Positions 53,880 to 62,957 of a DNA stretch of 64,000 nucleotides are shown in pieces; within the stretch, counting starts at the first letter, position 1, and every line of letters begins with the position of its first letter. The notes beneath the pieces are model-generated. The model did not search any database. It was not told the DNA's origin and saw only the letters and a list, made by a program, of their open reading frames with translations. The position numbers and the translations under genes were made by a program. Source of the stretch: Rhodoblastus sp963713695 (GTDB lineage Bacteria; Pseudomonadota; Alphaproteobacteria; Rhizobiales; Beijerinckiaceae); assembly GCA_963713695.1 (NCBI GenBank), contig CAVQMU010000009.1, forward strand, positions 310,001 to 374,000, read 5' to 3'.

Positions 53880-54800
53880 CTAAGCCTCTACGCCGCCATT
53901 CCCCGACAGCACCCCTTTCCGCTTGCTCAATTGCGCGCCGGCATGGTCCATGAAGGCGCGGACGCGGGCGGCGTGTCGCAGGTCGGGATGGGTGAGCAGC
54001 CAAAGATCGGCGCCCTTTCCGGCCATGGGCTCGTCGGTGCAGACGAGTTCCGGATGCTGGTCGCCGATGAAGCGCGGCAAGAAGCCGATCCCCATGCCCT
54101 CGGCGATGCATTTCGCCAGGCCTACCGTGGTGTTGCAGCGCATGGCGATGCGATGCGGCGGGATTTCCTTCTCGATCCAGTCGAACACTTCGACGCCGCC
54201 GAAATGCTCGTTGAAGGCGATATAGGAATGTTTGTCGTCGGTCGGATCAAGGCCGGCATCATAAAGCGCGCGCGACACGTAACGACCCCAGACGGATGAG
54301 CCGATCCGGCGTCCGACCAGCGTCTCGGGCGGGGCATAGGTCGAGCGCACCGCAATATCTGCGTCGCGGCGCGACAGGTTGAGCGGCTGGTTCACCACGA
54401 GAACGTCGAGCTGGATGTCTGGAAAGGACTGGCGAAAACTGGCGAGCACGGGGCTCAGCACGTAATTGAACAGAGCGTCGTTGGTCGTCACCCGCAACAG
54501 GCCCGAGGGCTTGTCGTCGCGCCCGGCGATGCGGCGCTCGAAATCGGTGACGTCGCGGCCCATGCGCTCGGCCAGGGCGACCATTTCCTGGCCGGCGGAG
54601 GTCGGCGCGTAGCCATTGCGCGAACGTTCGAACAATTTCGCGCCGATCATCGCCTCCAGCGCCCCCAGGCGCCGGAACACCGTGGAGTGATTGAGATTGA
54701 GAGCGGCGGCGGCGCCGACCAGAGAGCCGGATTCCGCAATGCCGCGCACGAGGCGAAAATCGTCCCAACTGATCTGATTCATGCGATCAAAATGGTTCAT
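53880..54800 (-). CDS. LysR family transcriptional regulator
   Basis: A 306-residue regulator. The winged helix (ISWDDFRLVRGIAESGSLVG, AAAALNLNHSTVFRRLGALE, IGAKLFERSRNGYAPTSAGQ) is complete, followed by a periplasmic-binding-like effector domain (NLSRRDADIAVRSTYAPPET, VGLAKCIAEGMGIGFLPRFI). The W-D-x-F-R-x-V start is common in LysR proteins that act with few partners. Its target is unknown; neighbours are acuI (convergent) and tsaC (same strand, 30 bp upstream). Confidence 0.9.
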   Translation of the reverse strand: MNHFDRMNQISWDDFRLVRGIAESGSLVGAAAALNLNHSTVFRRLGALEAMIGAKLFERSRNGYAPTSAGQEMVALAERMGRDVTDFERRIAGRDDKPSGLLRVTTNDALFNYVLSPVLASFRQSFPDIQLDVLVVNQPLNLSRRDADIAVRSTYAPPETLVGRRIGSSVWGRYVSRALYDAGLDPTDDKHSYIAFNEHFGGVEVFDWIEKEIPPHRIAMRCNTTVGLAKCIAEGMGIGFLPRFIGDQHPELVCTDEPMAGKGADLWLLTHPDLRHAARVRAFMDHAGAQLSKRKGVLSGNGGVEA

Positions 54801-54830
54801 CTCGCAACCAAGTTCAAGATAGGCCCGAAA

Positions 54831-55809
54831 TCAGGGCTCGCGTGGGGCCGCTGCCCGCCGCAACCTGTCGTTGATCGCCTCGCCAAGATCGTGGTGCGGA
54901 ACGGGCGCCACGGCGATGCTTTCCGTCCCGCCCGCGTCGAGCATGCGAAGGAAGGTGAAAAGATTGGCCGCGGCCTCGATGAGGTCGCCCTTTGGCGAGA
55001 GATCGAGGATTTTCCCTGCGCCGGCGAAGCGGCCGCCGAAATCAAGCCCCGCCTCGCCGGGCGCAAGGCTTGCCGCCTCCAGACGCATCTGCGCGCGAGG
55101 CGCGTAGTGCGAGGCGAGCAACCCCGGCGCCAGCGGTTTTCCGTTCGTCTCGTTGGCATCCAGAAGCTTGCAGCCCAGAACCTTTTCCAGCGCGGTTCGC
55201 GATACGCCGCCGGGGCGCAGCAGGCGCGGCGCGTCGTCGAGCAGCGCAACGATCGTCGAATTCGACGCCGACCGGGCATGCGTCGCCGTCGAGCACTGCG
55301 TCGATCCGGCCGTCGAGATCGGCCAGCACATGCGCAGCCGTCGTCGGGCTGACATGACCGGAAAGGTTGGCTGAGGGTGCGGCGACCGGCCGTCCCGCCA
55401 GAGCCAGCAATTTTTGCGCGACCGGATGGGCGGGGACGCGCAGGCCGATGCTGTCGAGCCCGGCGCGGGCAAGATCGCAGACGCTCGCGCCCGGCGCCAA
55501 AGGCAGCACAAGAGTCAACGGACCCGGCCAGAAGGCCGCGGCCAGTTTTTCCGCCCGCGCGTCAAAGCGCCCTTCCCTTCGCGCCGAAAAAACGTCGGCG
55601 ACATGGGCGATCAGCGGATTGAAGCTCGGGCGGCCCTTGGCGCGGTAAATTTCCGCCACGGCGCGCGCGCAGGTCGCGTCGGCGCCGAGCCCATAGACCG
55701 TCTCGGTCGGGAAAGCGACCAGCTTTCCCGCGCGCAGCATCGCCGCCGCTTCCGTCAGGTCCTGGGCGGCGTCAAGAAGCCGGCTCGCTTTGTCGCTTTC
55801 CGAATACAC
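54831..55809 (-). CDS. L-threonylcarbamoyladenylate synthase TsaC/Sua5 (frameshifted)
   Basis: A YrdC-domain enzyme needed for t6A in ANN-reading tRNAs, with a Sua5 C-terminal domain; about 325 residues in the restored frame. First frame: LVAFPTETVYGLGADATCAR, AEIYRAKGRPSFNPLIAHVA, FWPGPLTLVLPLA, GRPVAAPSANLSGHVSPTTA. Next frame: STIVALLDDAPRLLRPGGVS, TALEKVLGCKLLDANETNGK, LAPGLLASHYAPRAQMRLEA. One extra A near 55259-55262 (GAATTC for GATTC) breaks the conserved E-S-T-I-V. The gene is essential in most bacteria, so a sequencing error is likely. The start is a GTG at 55809. Confidence 0.87.
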
Positions 55810-55936
55810 TCAACCCATCCGATTTGACGCGCGAGGCAAATAATGGTTCAGTTATGAACTATTATCGCCGACGACAGGATGCGAAAAGCTCATTACATTC
55901 GCGCGGACGTCAGGCAAGTGGAACGGAGCACCAGCG

Positions 55937-56680
55937 ATGGCGGAAGTCGAAATCTCTCGTTCCCCCGGGGTCCTGGAACTCACCCTCAACCGTCCCGCCA
56001 AGAAAAACGCGCTGACCAGCGCCATGTACGAGGCGCTGCTCGCAGGCATGACCGAGGCGGAAGAAGACGCATCCATCGGCGCGGTGCTGATTTCGGGCGC
56101 AGGCGGCGTCTTTACCGCCGGCAATGACATTGTCGATTTCGCCCGCGCCGTGCAAACCGGCGAGGAACTGGCCGCAGCCGCTTTCGTGCGGAGACTTGCA
56201 AGTTTTCCCAAGCCGCTGGTCGTCGCGGTCGAGGGCCTCGCCATCGGCGTCGGATGCACGCTGCTGCTGCATTGCGACCTGATTTACGCTGCGCCCAACG
56301 CCAGGTTCTCGCTGCCTTTCGTCGATCTCGGGCTGTTGCCGGAAGCCGGCTCCTCGCTGCTGCTGCCGCGCCGCGTCGGGATGGCGCGCGCCAGCGCCTG
56401 GCTCCTGCTGGCCGAAAGTTTTGGCGCCGAAGAGGCGCGCGAGGCTGGCCTCGTCAACGGCGTCGTCCCGTCGGAGACCTTGCTGGCGACGGCGCGGGAA
56501 AAAGCGGCGAAGCTTGCGGCCAAGCCGCGCGCGGCCTTGCTGCAGGCGCGAAAGTTTTTGCGCGGCGACCAGGACGAAGTGCTTGCGCGCATCGAGATCG
56601 AGCTTTTGGCCTTCAAACAGGCGCTGGCGACGCCGCAGGCCATGGCGGCGCTCGCCGCCTTTTTGAACAAGAGCAAATAA
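55937..56680 (+). CDS. Enoyl-CoA hydratase/isomerase family protein
   Basis: A 247-residue crotonase-fold protein: LELTLNRPAKKNALTSAMYE, VLISGAGGVFTAGNDIVDFA (oxyanion-hole and substrate loop), KPLVVAVEGLAIGVGCTLLL, FSLPFVDLGLLPEAGSSLLL, and EEAREAGLVNGVVPSETLLA. The E/D positions fit an enoyl-CoA hydratase or isomerase, but the substrate is unknown. It lies 13 bp before an SDR gene, so they are likely co-transcribed and act in the same fatty or branched acyl-CoA route. Confidence 0.88.
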   Translation: MAEVEISRSPGVLELTLNRPAKKNALTSAMYEALLAGMTEAEEDASIGAVLISGAGGVFTAGNDIVDFARAVQTGEELAAAAFVRRLASFPKPLVVAVEGLAIGVGCTLLLHCDLIYAAPNARFSLPFVDLGLLPEAGSSLLLPRRVGMARASAWLLLAESFGAEEAREAGLVNGVVPSETLLATAREKAAKLAAKPRAALLQARKFLRGDQDEVLARIEIELLAFKQALATPQAMAALAAFLNKSK

Positions 56681-56693
56681 AGGGGAGAGAACA

Positions 56694-57563
56694 ATGGCCA
56701 GTCTCGCGGGAAAAACGCTTTTCATCACCGGCGCCTCGCGCGGCATCGGCCTCGCCATAGCCCTGCGCGCGGCGCGGGACGGCGCCAATATCGCCATAGC
56801 CGCCAAGACTGCCGAGCCGCATCCAAAACTGGCCGGCACGATTTTCACGGCAGCCGAGGACATTGAAAAGGCCGGCGGCAAGGCGCTACCGCTCACCGTC
56901 GATGTGCGCGAGGAAGCGCAGGTGGCGGAAGCTTTGGCAAAGACGGCGGAGAAATTCGGCGGCGTCGATATTGTCGTCAACAACGCCAGCGCCATCGCGC
57001 TTGGCGGCAGCCAGCAGATCGACATGAAGCGCTTCGACCTCATGCATCAGGTCAATGCGCGCGGGTCCTACATGACGACCAAGCTCGCGGTTCCCTATCT
57101 CGCCAAGTCAAGCAACGCGCATGTGCTGATGCTGGCGCCGCCGCTCGACATGAAGGAAAAATGGTTCGCCTCGCACACCGCCTATTCCATGGCGAAATTC
57201 GGCATGAGCCTCGCGGTGCTCGGACTCGCAGGCGAATTGCGCGCCGCGGGCGTCGCGGTCAACGCGCTCTGGCCGCGCACCACCATCGCCACGGCGGCGA
57301 TCGAAAATATTCTGGGCGGCGCGCAGTTGATGAGAGCCTCGCGCAAGCCCGACATCATGGCTGACGCCGCGCACGCCATCTTCATCACGCCGAGCCGCGA
57401 ACTCACCGGCCAATTCCTGATCGATGACGTTTTCCTCAGCCAAAGAGGCGTGACGGATTTCGACGCCTACCGCGTCGACCCCTCCAGCCCGCTGGCGCCA
57501 GACTTTTTCGTGCCCGACGATACGCCCGTGCCGCCAGGGGTCTCGCTGAAGGCGCTGGGGTGA
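56694..57563 (+). CDS. Short-chain dehydrogenase (HSDL2-like)
   Basis: A 289-residue NAD(P)-dependent SDR. It shows the cofactor motif FITGASRGIGLAIALRAARD, the characteristic AAKTAEPHPKLAGTIFTAAE of the HSDL2-like group, VNNASAIALGGSQQIDMKRF, and the catalytic Y-x3-K in HTAYSMAKFGMSLAVLGLAG. The end is a short C-terminal extension without a SCP2 domain. An RBS (AAAGGGGAGAGAAC region) precedes the ATG. Its function in lipid metabolism is inferred from the family and from the adjacent hydratase. Confidence 0.88.
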   Translation: MASLAGKTLFITGASRGIGLAIALRAARDGANIAIAAKTAEPHPKLAGTIFTAAEDIEKAGGKALPLTVDVREEAQVAEALAKTAEKFGGVDIVVNNASAIALGGSQQIDMKRFDLMHQVNARGSYMTTKLAVPYLAKSSNAHVLMLAPPLDMKEKWFASHTAYSMAKFGMSLAVLGLAGELRAAGVAVNALWPRTTIATAAIENILGGAQLMRASRKPDIMADAAHAIFITPSRELTGQFLIDDVFLSQRGVTDFDAYRVDPSSPLAPDFFVPDDTPVPPGVSLKALG

Positions 57564-57896
57564 AGCGCAGCTAACCAACTGGTCAACAAATGCGTGCAAA
57601 CAAAAGGCTGGTTAAGTACGCCTGATTGGGTGAGCTTTTAAAAATAACCCAAATGCGAGACGCGCACTTCCCTTCTCCCCTTGCGGGAGAAGGTGGCGCG
57701 GCGCGAAGCGCCGTGACGGATGAGGGGGGTGGCCGCAGAGCGCAACTTCGTCAATTCATCGCGCGGCGGCGCCCCCTCATCCGACCGCTTCGCGGCCACC
57801 TTCTCCCGCAAGGGGAGAAGGAAAATACCCAGTTTGACGCCTGCCCTTCCCGCCGCTAACACGAGGGTTGGGGCGCGATCAGCGGATTTTTGGGCG
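57564..57896. repeat. Intergenic region with nested palindromic repeat (copy 2)
   Basis: The gap between the SDR and thrB holds no credible gene. Perfect 26-bp outer arms lie at 57671-57696 and 57796-57821 (beginning CCTTCTCCCCTTGCGGGAGA) and enclose a less regular inner region with GATGAGGGGG and CCCCCTCATC. Copy 1 is at 43568-43687. Transcripts would fold into a long stem and might slow or protect read-through between the flanking genes. Confidence 0.85.
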
Positions 57897-58862
57897 ATGG
57901 CCGTTTACACAGATGTCACCGACGAAGCGCTCTTCGCCTTTCTCTCGGCATATGATCTCGGCGCGGTCCTTTCCTTCAAGGGCATCGCCGAAGGCGTGGA
58001 AAACTCCAATTTCCTGCTCAATTGCGAGGGCGGCCATTTCATCCTGACGCTTTACGAGAAGCGGGTGAACGCCGCCGACCTGCCTTTTTTCATCGGCCTG
58101 ATGGAGCATCTCGCCGCCAAGGGCCTGTCCTGCCCGCTGCCGGTGAAAAAACGCGACGGCAAGGCGCTCGGCGAGCTTGCCAGCCGTCCCGCCGCCATTG
58201 TCACCTTTCTCGACGGCGTCTCCACCCGCAAGCCGAAGGCGCAGCATTGTTTCGAGACTGGCCGCGCGCTGGCCGAATTGCATGTGGACGCCGAGGGCTT
58301 CGCCCTGTCGCGCCCCAATTCCCTGTCGCTCGACCATTGGCCGGATCTGTTCAGGGCCTCGCGCGAAAACGCCGACAAGGTGGCGCCGGGCCTCGCCAGC
58401 GAAATCGCCGGCGAACTCGACGCCTTGCACCGGCAATGGCCCTGCGACTTGCCGCAAGGCGTCATCCATGCCGATCTCTTCCCCGACAATGTCTTTTTCA
58501 TCGGCGACAAGCTGTCGGGCCTGATCGATTTCTATTTCGCCTGCAACGACGCCCTCGCCTATGACCTCGCCATCTGCCTCAATGCCTGGTGCTTTGAAGC
58601 TGACGCCTCGTTTAACGCCACCAAGGGCCGCGCCCTGCTGCAAGGCTACGAGAGCCGCCGCAAACTGACAGAAGAGGAGCGCAGGGCCCTGCCGATACTC
58701 GCGCGCGGCGCGGCGCTGCGCTTTCTCCTGACCCGCCTCTATGACTGGCTCAACGTGCCGCCCGGCGCCCTGGTCCGACCCAAAAACCCGCTCGAATATC
58801 TCAACCGGCTGCGCTTCCACCAGATGATCGACCACGCCGGCGAATACGGCCTGTCCGAATGA
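57897..58862 (+). CDS. thrB: Homoserine kinase (type II, ThrB)
   Basis: A 321-residue kinase with the aminoglycoside-phosphotransferase fold found in rhizobial ThrB. Motifs: FKGIAEGVENSNFLLNCEGG, FILTLYEKRVNAADLPFFIG, the catalytic loop GVIHADLFPDNVFFIGDKLS and the metal-binding GLIDFYFACNDALAYDLAIC. It phosphorylates homoserine for threonine synthesis. The ATG at 57897 is chosen; frames further upstream lie in the repeat. It overlaps rnhA by ATGA, a common pairing in this order. Confidence 0.93.
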   Translation: MAVYTDVTDEALFAFLSAYDLGAVLSFKGIAEGVENSNFLLNCEGGHFILTLYEKRVNAADLPFFIGLMEHLAAKGLSCPLPVKKRDGKALGELASRPAAIVTFLDGVSTRKPKAQHCFETGRALAELHVDAEGFALSRPNSLSLDHWPDLFRASRENADKVAPGLASEIAGELDALHRQWPCDLPQGVIHADLFPDNVFFIGDKLSGLIDFYFACNDALAYDLAICLNAWCFEADASFNATKGRALLQGYESRRKLTEEERRALPILARGAALRFLLTRLYDWLNVPPGALVRPKNPLEYLNRLRFHQMIDHAGEYGLSE

Positions 58863-59311
58863 CGCGGGTAAAAATCTGGACGGACGGCGCCTGTTCGGGC
58901 AATCCCGGCCCCGGCGGGTGGGGCGCCATCCTCACCTTCAATGGCGTCGAGAAGGAGTTTTGCGGCGGCGAGCCGGCGACCACCAACAATCGCATGGAGC
59001 TGATGGCCGCAATTTCGGCGCTCGAGGCGTTGACCCGTCCATGCGACGTCGATCTGCATACGGATTCGCAATATGTGCGGCAGGGCGTCATGTCCTGGAT
59101 GCACAACTGGAAGCGCAACGGCTGGCGAACCGCCGACAAGAAGGCGGTCAAGAACGACGACCTGTGGAAACGGCTCGACGAAGCGACGAAGCGTCACAAT
59201 ATCGAATGGTTCTGGGTGAAAGGCCATGCGGGCGACGAAATGAACGAACGCGCCGACGCCTTGGCGCGCGCGGGCATGGCGCCTTTTCAGAACAGGGGCT
59301 CGAAAAGTTAA
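58859..59311 (+). CDS. rnhA: Ribonuclease HI
   Basis: A 150-residue enzyme that removes RNA from RNA-DNA hybrids. All catalytic acids are present: Asp in WTDGACSGNPGPGGWGAIL, Glu in NNRMELMAAISALEAL, Asp in DLHTDSQYVRQGV and Asp in WVKGHAGDEMNERADALA. The basic handle region (NWKRNGWRTADKKAVKNDDL) is also present. It starts within the thrB stop (ATGA). Confidence 0.95.
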   Translation: MTRVKIWTDGACSGNPGPGGWGAILTFNGVEKEFCGGEPATTNNRMELMAAISALEALTRPCDVDLHTDSQYVRQGVMSWMHNWKRNGWRTADKKAVKNDDLWKRLDEATKRHNIEWFWVKGHAGDEMNERADALARAGMAPFQNRGSKS

Positions 59312-59403
59312 GGAAAACTTGCTTGGCCCCCGGCCCATTTGCTAAGAACCTCTGGCGCCCGGGACTTCGGACCTGCGCGGGGGCGTAAAACAGCGGATTG
59401 ATC

Positions 59404-59856
59404 ATGGCTATGCCAATTGTCGCACCTATGCGTTATCTCCTGCTGCTGGCGGGTTTTTTCCTCCTGCTGCTCGCGGGCGCCTCGGGCGCGCGGGCGCAGA
59501 GCTGCAATGACGACCTCGGCGCCTTCGGCAAGAAGCGCAATTCGGAGATCGAAGCGCTGAACGCCATCTCCAAGTCGCATGGCAACAAGCTCGACCCCGT
59601 CGCCGCCTGTCCGCATCTTCGTTCGATGCAATCGATCGAAGCCAAAATGCTCGCCTACCTCGTGAAGAACAAGGAATGGTGCAACATTCCCGACGAGTTC
59701 CTCCAAAATTTCAAGAACAACTCCGGCAGGACCGGCACGATGGCCGGGCAGGCCTGCGCGCTCGCCGCCAAGGTCAAGCAGATGCAGAGCCAGGGCGGCG
59801 GAATGGGCGCCGGCAACCTGCCGCCTCCGCCCAAGCTGCCCGCCGGACCGCTCTGA
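59404..59856 (+). CDS. Small secreted hypothetical protein
   Basis: A 150-residue protein with an N-terminal signal peptide (MRYLLLLAGFFLLLLAGASG region, probably cut after ARA). The mature part carries four cysteines (QSCNDDLGAFG, AACPHLRSMQ, EWCNIPDEF, GQACALAAK) and a Pro/Gly-rich C-terminus (PPPPKLPAGPL). It resembles small periplasmic proteins of Hyphomicrobiales lying beside ubiA. No function is known. The ATG at 59404 follows an unusual TTG alternative 6 bp upstream. Confidence 0.75.
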   Translation: MAMPIVAPMRYLLLLAGFFLLLLAGASGARAQSCNDDLGAFGKKRNSEIEALNAISKSHGNKLDPVAACPHLRSMQSIEAKMLAYLVKNKEWCNIPDEFLQNFKNNSGRTGTMAGQACALAAKVKQMQSQGGGMGAGNLPPPPKLPAGPL

Positions 59857-59859
59857 ACC

Positions 59860-60825
59860 ATGGAAGCGCCTGCGCAGCGGGCGGACGCGGCAACGGCCCT
59901 GCCCGACGCGCGGGAGTCGGGCCTTTGGTCCCGGATCTGGCGAGCGCTGCCGGCAAGCTGGACGCCCTATGTCCAGTTGGCGCGGCTCGACCGCCCGACC
60001 GGCTGGCAATTGCTGCTCGCCCCCTGCCTGTCCGCATCCTGCCTCGCCAGCGTCGCCAAGCTGCAAACACCTGATTATCTTCAGATTTTTCTTTTCTGTA
60101 TCGGCGCAATCGCCATGCGCGGGGCCGGATCGACCTTCAACGACCTTGTCGACCGCGACATCGACGCCCGGGTTGAGCGCACGCGTGGCCGTCCGCTCCC
60201 CTCCGGACGCGTCAGGCCGCGCGCGGCGGCGCTTTTCCTGGCGGCGCAGGCGCTGGTCGGGTTGGCCGTTCTTTTGTCCTTCAATCGGTTCGCGATCCTT
60301 CTGGGTCTCTGCTCGCTCGTGCCGGTGGCGATCTATCCCTTCATGAAGCGCTTCACCTCCTGGCCGCAGGCCGTGCTCGGCCTCGCCTTCTCATGGGGCG
60401 CGCTGGAAGGCTGGGCCGCGCGGACGGGCGAACTCGGCGCGCCCGCATTCTGGCTTTATGCCTCATGTATCTTCTGGACGATCGGCTATGACACGATCTA
60501 CGCCCTGCAAGACAGCAAGGACGACAGGCAGGCCGGGGTCAAATCGACCGCGCTGCTGTTTGGAGACTATGTGGTTTTCGCGGTCGCCGTACTCTATCTC
60601 GCGACGGTTTTTTGCGCGGAAATGGCGCTGATTGGAGCGGGCGCCGGCTATCTGGCGCAGGTCGGACTGGCGGCCTTCGCCATCCATCTCGTCCGCCAGA
60701 TCAGGAAGCTCGAAGACGCCGACGAATCCATGGCGCTCAAACTGTTCCGTTCGAACGGGAGCGCCGGCTTCATGCTTTCTGCGGGAATTTTCGGCGAAAG
60801 CCTGATGTTCTATCTTGCAAGATAG
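59860..60825 (+). CDS. ubiA: 4-hydroxybenzoate polyprenyltransferase
   Basis: A 321-residue membrane enzyme attaching the polyprenyl tail to 4-hydroxybenzoate in ubiquinone synthesis. The first Asp-rich site is FNDLVDRDIDARVERTRGRP (N-D-x-x-D-x-x-x-D) after LARLDRPTGWQLLLAPCLS, and the second is YDTIYALQDSKDDRQAGVKS. About eight membrane helices are present. It lies 3 bp after the small secreted gene. Confidence 0.93.
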   Translation: MEAPAQRADAATALPDARESGLWSRIWRALPASWTPYVQLARLDRPTGWQLLLAPCLSASCLASVAKLQTPDYLQIFLFCIGAIAMRGAGSTFNDLVDRDIDARVERTRGRPLPSGRVRPRAAALFLAAQALVGLAVLLSFNRFAILLGLCSLVPVAIYPFMKRFTSWPQAVLGLAFSWGALEGWAARTGELGAPAFWLYASCIFWTIGYDTIYALQDSKDDRQAGVKSTALLFGDYVVFAVAVLYLATVFCAEMALIGAGAGYLAQVGLAAFAIHLVRQIRKLEDADESMALKLFRSNGSAGFMLSAGIFGESLMFYLAR

Positions 60826-60831
60826 AACGTC

Positions 60832-61356
60832 CTATTCGTAGCAGATGATCTCGCGCTCGCCGCGGAAAACCGACATGACCCGGCCCTTCGGACCCGATTT
60901 GCGGCGAGCGGACATGCGCGAGCGGCGAAGCTTCAGCGGCCAGCCCCGCTTGCGCGGCTGGACGGCGCCCAGCGCCAGGGCGCCAAGGCGACGGTCGAGA
61001 AGGATGACATTGCCGCGCGGGTCATGCGTGACGCGCGGAAGCTGGAAGAATTGCGCCCAGGCGCGCCATTCCGGCGCAATGTCATTTTCGTTCTGCGATT
61101 CCGCCAGGGTCACGCGCAAGTCGGGGTCGCAGTGATCGAGCGCCACGCGGAAAAAGCTCCCGCGCGCACCCTGCATCAGGGCCAGCGACACGCCGCGAAA
61201 GACGCGGATGGGAAGCGCGAGCCGCATGCGCACGCCGGCGACACGGCGATCGATGGCGATTTCGTTGGCGGCGATGAACACCTGCCGCTGGCCGCCGTCG
61301 GCGCGCGGGTCGTCCGCGACAATTCTCGCTATGGCGTTGGCTTGGGGCGTCGACAT
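60832..61356 (-). CDS. DUF6101-type conserved alphaproteobacterial protein
   Basis: A 174-residue protein: an RGVSLALMQGARGSFFRVAL segment preceded by AGVRMRLALPIRVFRG, then VTLAESQNENDIAPEWRAWA, FFQLPRVTHDPRGNVILLDR and a basic C-terminus (KLRRSRMSARRKSGPKGR). The pattern is that of the conserved DUF6101 family of Hyphomicrobiales, with no known activity. The ATG at 61356 has GGAG 7 nt upstream. It ends facing ubiA. Confidence 0.7.
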   Translation of the reverse strand: MSTPQANAIARIVADDPRADGGQRQVFIAANEIAIDRRVAGVRMRLALPIRVFRGVSLALMQGARGSFFRVALDHCDPDLRVTLAESQNENDIAPEWRAWAQFFQLPRVTHDPRGNVILLDRRLGALALGAVQPRKRGWPLKLRRSRMSARRKSGPKGRVMSVFRGEREIICYE

Positions 61357-61600
61357 GTTGCGGCTCCGGACATTTTTATTCTTTCCGGGATCCACCATCG
61401 CGCCGTCCGCCGACCGCACGGCTAAGGAAATAGGCGCAATTTTATCCATTTCGCCCCACCCGCAGGCATGGACAACGGCTCGCTGACCGGATTGATCAAT
61501 TTGTCGGCAATTCCGACAGAAGCCGGCAATTTCCTCCGTTCTCGCAGATGCGAAATGGCTTGCGCGGGCGCGGCGCGGCGTTTACACGGGGCTCTTCCCT

Positions 61601-62440
61601 TTGCAAAACCCGGCCGAGCCCTTGCCCGATCTGTCCGCCTTTGCCGAAATCCTGCCTCGCATCGAGGCAAGTGTCCGCGAGGCCGGCGAAATCGCGATGG
61701 AATATTTCCGGGAGGGCGCGCCGACTCACGCGGAAGTCAATTTCAAGCATGGGGGATCGCCGGTCACCGAGGCGGATCTGCGCATCGACCATTTTTTGCG
61801 TGAAAGGCTTCAGAAGCTCGCGCCAAAGCTCGGTTGGCTTTCGGAAGAAACCGTGGATTCGCCCGAGCGCCTTTCGGCGGAGGCGCTTTTCGTCGTTGAT
61901 CCGATCGACGGCACGCGCGGCTTCGCCGCCGGAGACCCTTGTTTCGCCATTTGCGTCGCCCTGGTCATCGGCGACCGCCCGGCCTATGGTGTCGTCCACG
62001 CCCCGGCGCTCAACCAGACCTTCATCGCGGCGGCCGGTTCGGGCGCGCGCTGCAATGGCGCGCCGATCGCTGTCTCCCGGCGGAAAATCCTGACCGGCGC
62101 ACGCCTCGCCGCGCCGCATAGTTTCGACAAGCCGCTGGCCAGTTCCGGCCTCAGCTTCGAAGCGCAGCCGCGCCTGCCCTCGCTCGCCATGCGGATCATT
62201 CGCGTCGCCGACGGCGAATTCGACGCAGCGCTGGCGCGCGAGAACGCCTGTGACTGGGACATAGCCGCCGCGGAACTGATCCTCGAGGAAGCAGGCGGAC
62301 TTCTGACTGACTTCGACGGAAACGCGCCGCGTTACAACCGCGCCTCGCCGAAACATCCCGCGCTGGCGGCCGCCGCCCCCGCCCTGCAACCCTTCCTTAT
62401 AGCCGCGGCGCGCGGAAAAGCCGCCGTCCCCGGAAACTGA
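61601..62440 (+). CDS. cysQ: 3'(2'),5'-bisphosphate nucleotidase CysQ / inositol-monophosphatase family
   Basis: A 279-residue Mg-dependent phosphatase. Metal-binding motifs are GGSPVTEADLRIDHF, WLSEETVDSPERL, FVVDPIDGTRGFAAGDPCFA (D-P-x-D-G-T) and CDWDIAAAELILEEAGGLLT. It likely clears PAP from sulfate reduction, though inositol phosphatase activity cannot be excluded. The start appears to be a TTG at 61601; no ATG fits. The family is regularly followed by DUF4170 and waaA in this order, as here. Confidence 0.88.
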   Translation: MQNPAEPLPDLSAFAEILPRIEASVREAGEIAMEYFREGAPTHAEVNFKHGGSPVTEADLRIDHFLRERLQKLAPKLGWLSEETVDSPERLSAEALFVVDPIDGTRGFAAGDPCFAICVALVIGDRPAYGVVHAPALNQTFIAAAGSGARCNGAPIAVSRRKILTGARLAAPHSFDKPLASSGLSFEAQPRLPSLAMRIIRVADGEFDAALARENACDWDIAAAELILEEAGGLLTDFDGNAPRYNRASPKHPALAAAAPALQPFLIAAARGKAAVPGN

Positions 62441-62463
62441 TCCAATCTCCAACGGAGCTGCAC

Positions 62464-62700
62464 ATGAGCCATGAAGTCGAACCCAAACAATTGCTGCATC
62501 TGGTTTTCGGAGGCGAATTGCAAAATCTTTCCACCACCGATTTCAAGGATCTGACCAAGCTCGACCTGGTCGGCATGTATCCCGACTACAAGAGCGCCCA
62601 TGCCGCTTGGAAGGCCAAGGCGCAATCAACGGTCGACAATGCGCAGATGCGCTATTTCATCGTCCACCTGCATCGCGTGCTCGACCCCTCTGACGATTGA
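62464..62700 (+). CDS. DUF4170 family small protein
   Basis: A 78-residue protein: KQLLHLVFGGELQNLSTTDF, KDLTKLDLVGMYPDYKSAHA and AWKAKAQSTVDNAQMRYFIV. This is the compact DUF4170 found between cysQ and waaA in many Hyphomicrobiales. Function is unknown; conservation of the neighbourhood suggests an envelope link. A GGAG motif precedes the ATG. Confidence 0.85.
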   Translation: MSHEVEPKQLLHLVFGGELQNLSTTDFKDLTKLDLVGMYPDYKSAHAAWKAKAQSTVDNAQMRYFIVHLHRVLDPSDD

Positions 62701-62957
62701 TTGGCGAGCAACCCGCTTAAGCTTTTGATCTAGCGCAATTGCCAAGGTGGAAGCTGCGCGCGGCGCTCGCTTTTGTGGCGCCGCTGCGCTATCTATCGAA
62801 AAAAAGCGGGAGATGCTGGCGTCGCTGAGCAAAGCGGACGCCGCCTTTTTGCCGGAATAGGCCATCATGTAGCTGCATCGCGCCCGATTTCCGCCGTCGA
62901 AGTGGAATCGGAGGAGATGCGGCGGTATTGAACTGCGACGGACGAGATCAGGCAATA

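Noticed and set aside
62626..62955. Leftward open frame of 109 codons before waaA
   Set aside because: It overlaps the DUF4170 gene, has no clear RBS and its sequence looks like antisense text; it may contain a small real gene but I cannot support one.
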